A stretch of 5,359 bases of DNA from Gammaproteobacteria bacterium (GCA_013287025.1 JABDEN010000082.1:1-5359), one strand, 5' to 3'. Shown: positions 1 to 5,287, numbered from the stretch's first letter. Notes: generated by a model from the sequence alone, not told the origin. Translations and numbers: made by a program.

Positions 1-137
1 CCCAATGCATTAGAACTATTGTAAGTCCAGATAGACTCATCTTGAGCAGCAGAATAAAGTTCATTCTTATGGGATTCATTCAATGGCTCAAGTTGAATCC
101 AAGAACCCTTTAAGATCGCTGGTCTAATATTAATCAC
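1..137 (-). CDS. GNAT family N-acetyltransferase, N-terminal part (runs off the window)
   Basis: This is an open frame on the minus strand that starts with GTG at 137-135 and is still open at base 1, giving 45 complete codons. The peptide begins MINIRPAILKGSWIQLEPL and continues with an ESHKNELYSAAQDESIW stretch. This matches the start of RimJ/RimL-type GNAT acetyltransferases: a first strand ending in L-x-PL, then a helix, then a 'lw.y' segment. Such enzymes transfer acetyl from acetyl-CoA to an amine. The acetyl-CoA-binding motif lies beyond the window, so substrate cannot be judged. The GTG start is supported by a GGGAAG ribosome binding site 7 bases upstream and by the family-typical N-terminus. 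The gene begins 37 bases after the monooxygenase stop on the same strand with no terminator between, so co-transcription is likely. Confidence 0.68.
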   Translation of the reverse strand, partial: MINIRPAILKGSWIQLEPLNESHKNELYSAAQDESIWTYNSSNAL

Positions 138-174
138 GCCAATTCTTCCCTTGTAAAAAGACTAAAGATTATTC

Positions 175-1797
175 TTATTTTAGAGCACGAAAAATTTCAA
201 TAAGCTTGTTAGTTGGATTATCAACCATTTCATTGCTACGCCAAGCAACATGCCCATCTGGACGAACGAGAACTGCGCCCGTGGTAGAAACTTCATAAAG
301 CTCATGCCATACATTTTCTGAATCAATCAAATCACCGTCATGCGCTACTTTGTAATTTTTAAGCGGCAATGTTGACGCTAATTCGTTAGCTGCTGTTTGC
401 CATTGATGTCCATCAGAACCAACTAATAAGACATAATCATTCTCAAACAAATCAAGCGTTGAAATAGCCTTGTCATCTTTAATTAACTGCACATACGGCG
501 CACGACTTCCTGGCAATGTAGTGGGTGTGTACTCATCGGGTAATACACTAATCACTTCATCATTTTCAGATTGCACAGCCTTTGAATGATAAATAAAACC
601 TAAATCTAAACCGACATAATTAAGATTTTTTTGCTGCTCATGTAATTTAATTTTCAATGTTTCATTATCACCAGTTTGAATTGCCTTAAAGATATCAAAA
701 AAGCGTTTAGCATTTTCGGTGCTCCATTCAATATTCCTTTTAGCAATGGGTGCACGTTCATCATAATAGGTATCTAGCAAAGTATCAGACGCATAAGATT
801 TAAGAACAAATGCTAATTTCCAAGCAAGATTATGTGCATCAGCAATACCTGTATTCATTCCCAGACCGCCTGTAGGTGGCAATCGATGCGCTGCATCACC
901 TACTAAGAAAATTTTTCCATGTCGATATTGTTTTGCAACTTGAGCTGCCATCGTCCAAAAACTTTTATTGATAATCTTAATTTCAAGATTAGGCATATCA
1001 AGAACACGTCTTATTTCATTTAGACAATATTCGTCTGTGAAATCTTCTTTTGTATTTTCTGGCTTGAGATTCAGGCCAACTGTCCAGCGATTTTTTCCAA
1101 AAGCCGTAAACAAAGAACGGTCTAGTAACTTAGGATCGGTAAAGAAAAATCCAATGCTAGGTCGATGCTGAGTCCATTGAGATACGTCAAATTCACAATA
1201 AACGCTACAAGAGCGAGCCAAGTTGTCAGGCCCTTCCATTTCAATTTCTAGTTGTTTACGTATGGAGCTGCGCGCACCATCTGCAGCAATGAGATATTCC
1301 GCGTGTATTAATTCTTCTTTGTTTGTTTTTCGATTTAGTAATTTTACTGTTACGCCAGTGTCATTTTCTTCAAAAGAAATCATCTCCTTTGAAAATTGAA
1401 TCTCCACTTCGTGATAACGTTGCAAAGTCTGATGCAAATACTCTTCTACACAATCTTGTGTAACAAAACTGGCACCGATAGGACCGTGCGTATAATTTTC
1501 CAAACCTTTCATTTCCACGCGAGTCACTTCATTGCCTTGTAAAGACTCTGACCAAATAAATCTTATCGCTTCTCTAGGAAATTCATACTTCAACAATTCA
1601 TCAATATTTCCCCATTGTTTAAATAGCTCCATCGTTCGCATGCTAACACCGCGAGCGCGAGGGTGTGGTGTACGTCCTGAATGTTTCTCAACAACCAGAG
1701 AAGAAACATTGTGACGGGCAAGACATAACGCCATGCTCAATCCAACTGGACCGGCACCAACGATCAATACAGGAATTTTTTTCGTGATGTTTTTCAT
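175..1797 (-). CDS. FAD-dependent monooxygenase (class A, PheA/TfdB/MhpA-like)
   Basis: The gene encodes a 540-residue class A flavoprotein monooxygenase, a cytosolic enzyme type that uses NAD(P)H and O2 to hydroxylate aromatic or polyketide substrates. Motifs seen: the Rossmann GxGxxG at residues 14-19 (GAGPVG) with the ribose-binding acid E37; the family stretch HPRARGVSMRTMEL at 45-58; the DG motif at 173-174 (AADGARSSIR); and the GD motif at 300-301 (LVGDAAHRLPPTGGLGMNTG), which contacts FAD. Residues from about 425 form the C-terminal thioredoxin-like domain of phenol hydroxylase relatives, ending in GAVLVRPDGHVAWRS. Length and motifs are complete, so it should be active. The substrate cannot be read from the sequence; a xenobiotic, antibiotic or polyketide role is equally possible. 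The ATG at 1797 sits just before the FAD-binding strand, although a clear Shine-Dalgarno is missing. The promoter at 1918-1947 could drive it together with the downstream GNAT gene. Confidence 0.93.
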   Translation of the reverse strand: MKNITKKIPVLIVGAGPVGLSMALCLARHNVSSLVVEKHSGRTPHPRARGVSMRTMELFKQWGNIDELLKYEFPREAIRFIWSESLQGNEVTRVEMKGLENYTHGPIGASFVTQDCVEEYLHQTLQRYHEVEIQFSKEMISFEENDTGVTVKLLNRKTNKEELIHAEYLIAADGARSSIRKQLEIEMEGPDNLARSCSVYCEFDVSQWTQHRPSIGFFFTDPKLLDRSLFTAFGKNRWTVGLNLKPENTKEDFTDEYCLNEIRRVLDMPNLEIKIINKSFWTMAAQVAKQYRHGKIFLVGDAAHRLPPTGGLGMNTGIADAHNLAWKLAFVLKSYASDTLLDTYYDERAPIAKRNIEWSTENAKRFFDIFKAIQTGDNETLKIKLHEQQKNLNYVGLDLGFIYHSKAVQSENDEVISVLPDEYTPTTLPGSRAPYVQLIKDDKAISTLDLFENDYVLLVGSDGHQWQTAANELASTLPLKNYKVAHDGDLIDSENVWHELYEVSTTGAVLVRPDGHVAWRSNEMVDNPTNKLIEIFRALK

Positions 1798-1863
1798 AGA
1801 AATTATTGGGTGATTTCTTGTTCAAAAGAAACATTCATCTACAACGCAAATTCGACACATTCA

Positions 1864-1904
1864 TGCCGACGCGGAATCGAACTGCGGACCTACTGGTTGC
1901 GAAA
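1864..1904 (-). pseudogene. 3' half of a decayed tRNA gene (closest to tRNA-Thr), probable attachment-site remnant
   Basis: Read on the minus strand this contains, in order: an anticodon-loop-like TTTCGCAA, the anticodon-stem 3' strand CCAGT, the variable loop AGGTC, a T arm (CGCAG, loop TTCGATT, CCGCG; 4 of 5 pairs, one A-C mismatch) and an acceptor 3' strand TCGGCA. From memory it resembles bacterial tRNA-Thr genes, which carry CAGTAGGTC, TTCGATTCC and GTCGGCA in the same order. The 5' half is absent: bases 5' of the loop do not pair with the anticodon stem, and no D arm is present. The acceptor strand is about two bases short and no CCA follows. It is therefore a fragment, not a working tRNA. 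Integrases often recombine in the 3' half of tRNA genes and leave such a copy at the far end of an island. That the piece is tRNA-derived is fairly secure; the isotype is less so, because the visible triplet is CGC rather than a Thr anticodon. Confidence 0.62.
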
Positions 1905-1917
1905 CATAACGAGGCAA

Positions 1918-1947
1918 ATTATAGCAATAAGTCACAATAATCGACAA
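1918..1947 (-). promoter_or_regulatory. Sigma70-type promoter upstream of the monooxygenase
   Basis: On the minus strand there is a perfect -10 box TATAAT (1923-1918) and a -35-like TTGTCG (1947-1942, four of six consensus bases) separated by 18 bases. Transcription would start near 1911. This gives a leader of about 110 bases that includes the half-tRNA before the monooxygenase ATG. It is the best promoter match seen in the 1798-2073 gap. It could be the monooxygenase promoter, or a promoter that once served the tRNA now reduced to a fragment. Confidence 0.5.
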
Positions 1948-2073
1948 CAATTAAATACCGAATTATCGGGAAAAGTGGATTGTGATGTATTGTGGATTTT
2001 GGTGGTGTATTACCTGCGAGTGTCCCAAATTTGGCTATGTAAAATTGCCCCTGAATCTAAAATAGAAAAAACT

Positions 2074-3033
2074 TCACCTTAACCTTACATAACTAATATA
2101 TTTTCTTAATATTAATTCACTATCGCCAAATATATGAACATTAGATTCTTTTGCAAGTTTAATATTTAATGCATTAACATCCCCTTCTGCGATGCTAACC
2201 TTCCCAGGTGGAAACCGTCCATCTTCACTAATAAAATATGCAACTCTCGGGGCTATTGGATAGTAGAGCTCTAGGCGCTCTGCTGGGCATACACTATCAG
2301 TACTCTCATAAACGTTAATAACCGGCTGGTCTGATGTTAAGAACGAAAAATCTGTTTTGTTAATCAATAACGAGTGCGTATCTTTATTTTTACTTAAATA
2401 TAGGCTGTACCCGAGGTTCGCACCAAACACATAGCTCATAAGCCACCATGCCTTCTTCAGCGCACTTGCTACCGATTCCTCTAACTGTGTGCGATGAGGA
2501 TGATTCTTTAAAACTGCATTTTTAATTTTCTTTGTTCTAAATAACTGAAGTCCCAGAAATGCCAAAAAAGAACTAATGTTCTTATTGCTCTCTAATACAT
2601 TTAGTTCTTCATCATAGAGAGCTTGAAGTATAGGAATAACTTTTTCTTCAGAAGCAGCATGGAGATCTTCTATTATGTTACATTTTGTCGCAAAAAATAG
2701 ACTTTTAGCTTCTTCATCATATCTACCACCCCATTTGTATTGAGATTGCATATTAAATATCTCAAAGATATTCTTTAAAAATGATAAATGAATATCTTGT
2801 AACCCTTTAGGTAGCGGTTTTAAAAATGCTTTTATTATATTACTCTCTTCACTTGTTAATTTCTCAAACTGGTAAAAATAATCCTCTTTAGCTAAACCAC
2901 GCACACTATCCAATCCTATCTTTCCATTAAGAGTTCTATAATAAACTTTATTGCTGCTCTCACACCATTTAGATAAATACTTTCCCCATACATAATGATG
3001 TTTTTTCTTAGGTTGCAGAATTTTTTCTGTCAT
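2074..3033 (-). CDS. DUF4238 domain-containing protein
   Basis: The gene encodes a 319-residue protein of family DUF4238 (as I recognise it), whose biochemical function is not known to me. Seen (residues from the ATG at 3033): the family's N-terminal motif KKHHYVWGKYLSKW at 10-23; a central helical region with QLFRTKK at 163-169; FLTSDQPV at 231-238; and LYYPIAPRVAY at 256-266. Together these span the usual full length. There is no signal peptide or clear membrane helix, so it is probably cytosolic. The frame extends to an ATG at 3045, but the ATG at 3033 has a GGAG ribosome binding site (3043-3040) 6 bases upstream while the earlier ATG has none; I chose 3033. It lies 72 bases after the abi stop on the same strand with no terminator between, which suggests one transcript and a possible shared role in phage defence. 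That role is inferred from context only. Confidence 0.82.
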   Translation of the reverse strand: MTEKILQPKKKHHYVWGKYLSKWCESSNKVYYRTLNGKIGLDSVRGLAKEDYFYQFEKLTSEESNIIKAFLKPLPKGLQDIHLSFLKNIFEIFNMQSQYKWGGRYDEEAKSLFFATKCNIIEDLHAASEEKVIPILQALYDEELNVLESNKNISSFLAFLGLQLFRTKKIKNAVLKNHPHRTQLEESVASALKKAWWLMSYVFGANLGYSLYLSKNKDTHSLLINKTDFSFLTSDQPVINVYESTDSVCPAERLELYYPIAPRVAYFISEDGRFPPGKVSIAEGDVNALNIKLAKESNVHIFGDSELILRKYISYVRLR

Positions 3034-3039
3034 TAAAAA

Positions 3040-3043
3040 CTCC
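3040..3043 (-). promoter_or_regulatory. Ribosome binding site deciding the DUF4238 start
   Basis: GGAG on the minus strand lies 6 bases before the ATG at 3033. It overlaps the alternative upstream ATG (3045-3043), which has no such site of its own. This favours the shorter 319-residue protein. Confidence 0.65.
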
Positions 3044-3105
3044 ATGCATCCAACTACAAGACCAATTTTTATATAGATTTTTTCTGATAATTCTCACACC
3101 GTTAA

Positions 3106-4035
3106 TTATTTCCAAAACGAATCACTTTCCCAGTTTTTATTTAAGCCCATTCTTTTAATATCGATCATGGGATGCTGCTTTATCAAGGCACGCAAATGAT
3201 ACGCCCATTCACTACCTGGCGAAATCACATCTAGAAATATTTTTAAAATAGCCGCTTGCGCTGAAAATCTGCTGTTTTTTTCTAATTGTTTTCGGTAATC
3301 ATTTGTAACTAATGGCTTCAAGGTAAAATTTCTATTCCACAACTTGCCATGATGAGCGCATAGATTGCGAAGATATGTTAATGCGTGCAACCACGACTCC
3401 ATTACCACATAATTAATCCCAAAACGTTTGCAGATTATTTTTTGATTTTCACGATCAACCAAATTGGCAAAAATCATAGACCATGAACCTAAGGGTAATA
3501 CCTCTGTCACCATCCATACAGCAGGAAGTTCTGGCATTTGGTATTTATCATAATAATGTTTAATGAAACGTTCGCGCCTTTTATCTTGGACTGAACCATC
3601 TTGAGCTTTATATTTTGTTTCTTTTTTAATGGTTTGAATTAAATCGTCATGCCTGAATTTAGGTAGAAATAAGCTTTTATCAAGATACCAATGTGCGTCA
3701 TTGTATTTTAATGCTAATTCATTAATTATCACAGTGCGAATGGCAATTTCAATACGTTCGATAGCATCAATAACAAGTAGGCGCAATTTACGATCAAAGA
3801 CATAACAATCCAATATTTGCTCGAAGGTTGTGCCATCACGATAGCGCTTTTCACCATCAACAAGTTCACCCTCAAACTCAATAGCATACCCACAAAAACG
3901 GTAATAACTAATATATGATAGATAATGACGGGCAATATCTTTATCTTGAATAACTACACCACGAGACATTAAACGATCAAGCTGTGCTTCTATTGAAAGA
4001 GGCGGTTTTTCAAATGTAGTATTTTGATTATTCAT
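3106..4035 (-). CDS. Abi family (Abi_2, AbiD/AbiF-type) abortive infection protein with HEPN-like motif
   Basis: The gene encodes a 309-residue cytosolic protein (319 if translation begins at the ATG at 4065). Recognised features, numbered from the ATG at 4035: the N-terminal KPPLSIEAQLDRLMSRG (10-26); the hallmark YISYYRFCGYA (41-51); IERIEIAIR (92-100); PELPAVWMVTEVLPLGSWS (168-186); and RNLCAHHGKLWNR (223-235). The last contains R223-x4-H228, the R-x4-6-H pattern of HEPN ribonucleases. Abi_2 proteins are phage-defence factors that stop growth or phage replication; RNA cleavage by this copy is inferred. Start: family members normally begin just before the KPPLSIEAQ segment, which favours 4035. 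The extra residues MRTPMGFLLP cover a terminator-like hairpin, and neither ATG has a good ribosome binding site. It is preceded by a structured gap and followed by the DUF4238 gene. Length and motifs are intact. The family call is secure; AbiD versus AbiF is not settled. Confidence 0.9.
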   Translation of the reverse strand: MNNQNTTFEKPPLSIEAQLDRLMSRGVVIQDKDIARHYLSYISYYRFCGYAIEFEGELVDGEKRYRDGTTFEQILDCYVFDRKLRLLVIDAIERIEIAIRTVIINELALKYNDAHWYLDKSLFLPKFRHDDLIQTIKKETKYKAQDGSVQDKRRERFIKHYYDKYQMPELPAVWMVTEVLPLGSWSMIFANLVDRENQKIICKRFGINYVVMESWLHALTYLRNLCAHHGKLWNRNFTLKPLVTNDYRKQLEKNSRFSAQAAILKIFLDVISPGSEWAYHLRALIKQHPMIDIKRMGLNKNWESDSFWK

Positions 4036-4042
4036 AGGCAAT

Positions 4043-4059
4043 AAAAAACCCATCGGGGT
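4043..4059 (-). terminator. Weak terminator- or attenuator-like hairpin at the abi start
   Basis: On the minus strand ACCC-CGAT-GGGT forms a 4-bp stem with a 4-base loop, followed by a T run (4048-4043). The stem is short, so termination would be partial at best. Its position between the two candidate abi ATGs would allow it to end a short upstream RNA or attenuate abi. Confidence 0.28.
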
Positions 4060-4097
4060 GCGCATTGTTAAGAGGCGTGACGGGTGTTGTTATTGAC

Positions 4098-4126
4098 AGT
4101 ATAGCAACAGAGCCCACACTCTACAA
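4098..4126 (-). promoter_or_regulatory. Probable abi promoter overlapped by inverted repeats
   Basis: On the minus strand a -10 box TATACT (4103-4098, five of six consensus bases) lies 17 bases from a -35-like TTGTAG (4126-4121). The start would be near 4091, 26 bases before the ATG at 4065 and 56 before the ATG at 4035. The -35 falls inside the palindrome CTACAAT-gcct-ATTGTAG and the -10 inside the outer arm ATAGCAA. This layout suits either a repressor operator or a folded RNA. Confidence 0.45.
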
Positions 4127-4149
4127 TGCCTATTGTAGGTTTTTGCTAT
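4101..4149 (-). repeat. Nested inverted repeat over the abi promoter
   Basis: The outer arms ATAGCAA (4101-4107) and TTGCTAT (4143-4149) enclose a perfect inner hairpin, CTACAAT (4121-4127), loop gcct, ATTGTAG (4132-4138). A further half-site TTTGTAG lies at 4152-4158, exactly 20 bases after ATTGTAG, and another CTACAAT lies at 4375-4381. At DNA level this could be an operator with helically phased half-sites. At RNA level it would fold as two stacked stems. Confidence 0.6.
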
Positions 4150-4193
4150 CCTTTGTAGTTAGTTGATAATATAGCGTAATTTAGCGCAAAACC

Positions 4194-4238
4194 ACTTGTT
4201 TAACCAGTAAAATCCAAGCTTTTGGTTAAAATTCAAGT
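4194..4238 (-). repeat. 13-bp stem-loop in the abi upstream region
   Basis: The arm ACTTGTTTAACCA (4194-4206) is fully complementary to TGGTTAAA (4223-4230) plus CAAGT (4234-4238), with a 3-base bulge (4231-4233) and a 16-base loop containing AAGCTT. It is the longest paired element in the gap. No T run follows on either strand, so it does not look like a simple terminator. Confidence 0.7.
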
Positions 4239-4254
4239 AATTAATTTTAAAAAT

Positions 4255-4283
4255 TTTATAGCTCAATTGTTCCAAACTGGAAA
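4255..4283 (-). promoter_or_regulatory. Possible promoter for the structured RNA upstream of abi
   Basis: On the minus strand TATAAA (4260-4255) is preceded, after exactly 17 bases, by TTTCCA (4283-4278, four of six -35 consensus bases). The start would be near 4248, about 180-210 bases before the abi start codons. The region is AT-rich, so such a match could arise by chance. Confidence 0.32.
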
Positions 4284-4320
4284 CAGTTCATTTATTTTGA
4301 ACTGTTGCAAATTTCGCAAC
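4270..4320. repeat. Three consecutive, partly overlapping hairpins
   Basis: In plus-strand order: TTCCA-aac-TGGAA (4270-4282); AACAGTTCA-tttattt-TGAACTGTT (4282-4306, perfect 9-bp arms); and GTTGC-aaatttc-GCAAC (4304-4320). Adjacent hairpins share bases at 4282 and 4304-4306, so they compete when folded. None has a clear T run, which argues against a plain terminator for the small membrane-protein gene that ends at 4439. Confidence 0.6.
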
Positions 4321-4347
4321 GGCTCAGCATAAAACTCATAGACATAG

Positions 4348-4381
4348 CGGGTGTTGTTGCATCTAGTGTATCAGCTACAAT
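4348..4381. repeat. Partial copy of the abi promoter-region sequence
   Basis: CGGGTGTTGTT at 4348-4358 repeats 4081-4091 exactly. Six bases further on, AGTGTA corresponds to AGTATA (the abi -10 box, 4098-4103), and CTACAAT (4375-4381) corresponds to 4121-4127, with a deletion between. The shared order of three elements suggests a decayed duplication rather than three coincidences, though each piece is short. Confidence 0.38.
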
Positions 4382-4438
4382 ATCGCGCCATTGATAAGGC
4401 CAAGACTTATATTAGCTTCTATAACAGAACTAACATAT
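4382..4438. other. Rest of the 4066-4438 gap: no gene seen
   Basis: This stretch lies between the stop of the small membrane-protein gene and the hairpin cluster. I see no ribosome binding site with an open frame, no terminator and no strong repeat here. Confidence 0.5.
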
Positions 4439-4762
4439 TTAATAGTCGTAATTATCTTCTTCATCTGCATCTTTACTTATACGTGAAAGCTTATCGCAAA
4501 TTCGATCTAAACGATTAACAACTTCCTCTAAGGCTGACTCAATGCACCATTGCATTGATGTTAATATTAAAAAACCAGCCCCAGCACCAAGCATCCATTT
4601 TGGCAACTCATCATCAAAAATTAACAAAATCACCAACACTATCCAAAAGATAAGTATCTTCATAACCACACTCACTTTATCAAAAAATAGAATATCTGAT
4701 ATTTTGCCAAGTAACAGATAATAAATACGATGCGAACCATAGCGAAAGGAATCACCACTCAT
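4439..4762 (-). CDS. Small two-helix membrane protein, function unknown
   Basis: I do not recognise this 107-residue protein. Residues 1-33 are polar to amphipathic. Residues 36-49 (ILIFWIVLVILLIF) and about 57-73 (MLGAGAGFLILTSMQWC) are hydrophobic enough for membrane helices, separated by the short DDELPKW turn. Residues 74-96 (ESALEEVVNRLDRICDKLSRI) form an amphipathic, coiled-coil-like helix, followed by an acidic tail DADEEDNYDY. The protein is probably an inner-membrane hairpin with a cytoplasmic tail suited to partner binding. The start is uncertain: the ATG at 4762 has only a weak GGAA 8 bases upstream, and an internal ATG at 4663 just before the first helix would give 74 residues. 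It begins 48 bases after the repeat-protein gene on the same strand, so they may share a transcript. The opposite strand has no competing frame. Confidence 0.6.
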   Translation of the reverse strand: MSGDSFRYGSHRIYYLLLGKISDILFFDKVSVVMKILIFWIVLVILLIFDDELPKWMLGAGAGFLILTSMQWCIESALEEVVNRLDRICDKLSRISKDADEEDNYDY

Positions 4763-4810
4763 TTCATATTTTCCACATTACTTCTACAGCGCCATTAATA
4801 GTCATCAAAT

Positions 4811-5236
4811 TTAATTGCCAACAATTGCCATACCATTTCCATAAGGATTATTTGGGCTATCTGAATTATATGGACTACCAGCGCCATATGGATTGTTAAT
4901 ACTTTCAGATGAATATTTGCTTCCATATCTACCATAGGGATTAGAAGTTGAATCAGGATCATAAGGATTTTTACTTAATTTACCATGATAATTTCCTTGG
5001 CTGTCATATAACTTAGGTGCATTTGTTGCATAAGGATTGTTTGCGCTTTCATTGTTGTAAGGGCTGCCATATCGTCCATGCTTATTGTTAACACTATTTG
5101 GAGCATATTGGTTACCCATGCTTGAACTTGAGTTCGGTGCATAGGGGTTATTACTTAAATTTCCCAAATTACTAGCATATATTGAGATACTAATCAGTAA
5201 ACTTGCACTGAAAAATAATATTTTGCTTGATTGCAT
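4811..5236 (-). CDS. Exported Asn/Pro/Tyr/Gly-rich repeat protein (NPYGRYGSPY type)
   Basis: The gene encodes 141 residues. Residues 1-21 are a signal peptide (Lys5, a hydrophobic core at 6-19, likely cleavage after IYA21), so the protein should reach the periplasm or be secreted. The mature part is low complexity: NPY occurs at 30-32, 67-69, 90-92, 99-101, 115-117 and 130-132, and GRYGS occurs twice (54-58, 102-106). Two units align, about 27-69 and 87-132, linked by KLYDSQGNYHG. The second unit keeps the pattern LSxNPYDPDSxSNPYGRYGSxYSxxSINNPYGAGSPY, which I recognise from small hypothetical exported proteins of many proteobacteria; the first unit is more diverged. There are no cysteines in the mature part and no enzyme motif. 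The start is well supported by GAGGAG (5249-5244) 7 bases before the ATG. Function unknown. Confidence 0.83.
   Translation of the reverse strand: MQSSKILFFSASLLISISIYASNLGNLSNNPYAPNSSSSMGNQYAPNSVNNKHGRYGSPYNNESANNPYATNAPKLYDSQGNYHGKLSKNPYDPDSTSNPYGRYGSKYSSESINNPYGAGSPYNSDSPNNPYGNGMAIVGN
4838..5158 (-). repeat. Internal tandem duplication within the NPY-repeat gene
   Basis: Codons 27-69 and 87-132 encode related units (LSNNPYAPNS...NNPY against LSKNPYDPDS...NNPYG). The shared GRYGS and NPY blocks show that the gene probably grew by duplication of a unit of about 45 codons. Confidence 0.6.
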
Positions 5237-5243
5237 ATTTTAA

Positions 5244-5249
5244 CTCCTC
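5244..5249 (-). promoter_or_regulatory. Strong ribosome binding site of the repeat-protein gene
   Basis: GAGGAG on the minus strand, 7 bases before the ATG at 5236. It is the best Shine-Dalgarno in the window and fixes this start. Confidence 0.8.
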
Positions 5250-5287
5250 ATTAAAAATATAAATGTAAAGAACAGGAAAACAGGATC

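Larger units (their letters stand above)
4101..4248 (-). ncRNA. Candidate structured RNA upstream of abi (AbiF-associated type)
   Basis: The stretch is bounded upstream by a promoter-like element (4255-4283) and contains, in minus-strand order, a 13-bp stem-loop (4238-4194) and the nested hairpin (4149-4101). No credible reading frame covers it. Conserved structured RNAs upstream of abiF genes have been described, and AbiF has been reported to act with such an RNA as a toxin-antitoxin-like pair related to the origin of Cas13; this is from memory. Position, orientation and structure density fit, but I cannot confirm a match to the published consensus. The boundaries are estimates: the 5' end is set from the promoter, and the 3' end could extend to the terminator-like hairpin at 4043-4059. 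Alternatively this is only the regulated leader of abi. Confidence 0.38.

Noticed and set aside
968..1714. Two short plus-strand open frames (968-1171, 1532-1714) inside the monooxygenase gene
   Set aside because: They are antisense to a full-length gene with intact family motifs and show no protein features of their own.
2025..2034. Perfect 10-bp palindrome CCAAATTTGG
   Set aside because: AT-rich palindromes of this length occur by chance; it has no second copy and is not placed on a promoter.
2043..2073. T-rich stretch after the DUF4238 stop as a terminator
   Set aside because: There is a T run on the minus strand but no stem precedes it, so intrinsic termination is not supported.
1810..2082. 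Plus-strand open frame of 90 codons between the monooxygenase and the DUF4238 gene
   Set aside because: It reads across the half-tRNA and the minus-strand promoter, has no recognisable domain and an irregular composition, and lacks a convincing ribosome binding site.
3729..3935. 68-codon minus-strand frame inside abi
   Set aside because: It is an out-of-frame shadow of the Abi protein coding sequence. Its hydrophobic look comes from the AT-rich codons of the real frame.
4036..4065. Ten extra codons (MRTPMGFLLP) at the abi N-terminus
   Set aside because: They lack a ribosome binding site, cover a terminator-like hairpin and extend beyond the usual family start. I prefer the ATG at 4035 but cannot exclude 4065.
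4295..4411. 39-codon stop-to-stop stretch on the minus strand (contains SWPYQWRDIVADTLDATTP)
   Set aside because: It looks faintly protein-like and could be a gene remnant, but it has no start codon at its head, no ribosome binding site and no recognised family, and it runs through the hairpin cluster.
4838..5158. CRISPR-like array
   Set aside because: The repeats are coding (NPY and GRYGS units), unequal in spacing and diverged at DNA level; no direct repeats with regular spacers occur anywhere in the window.
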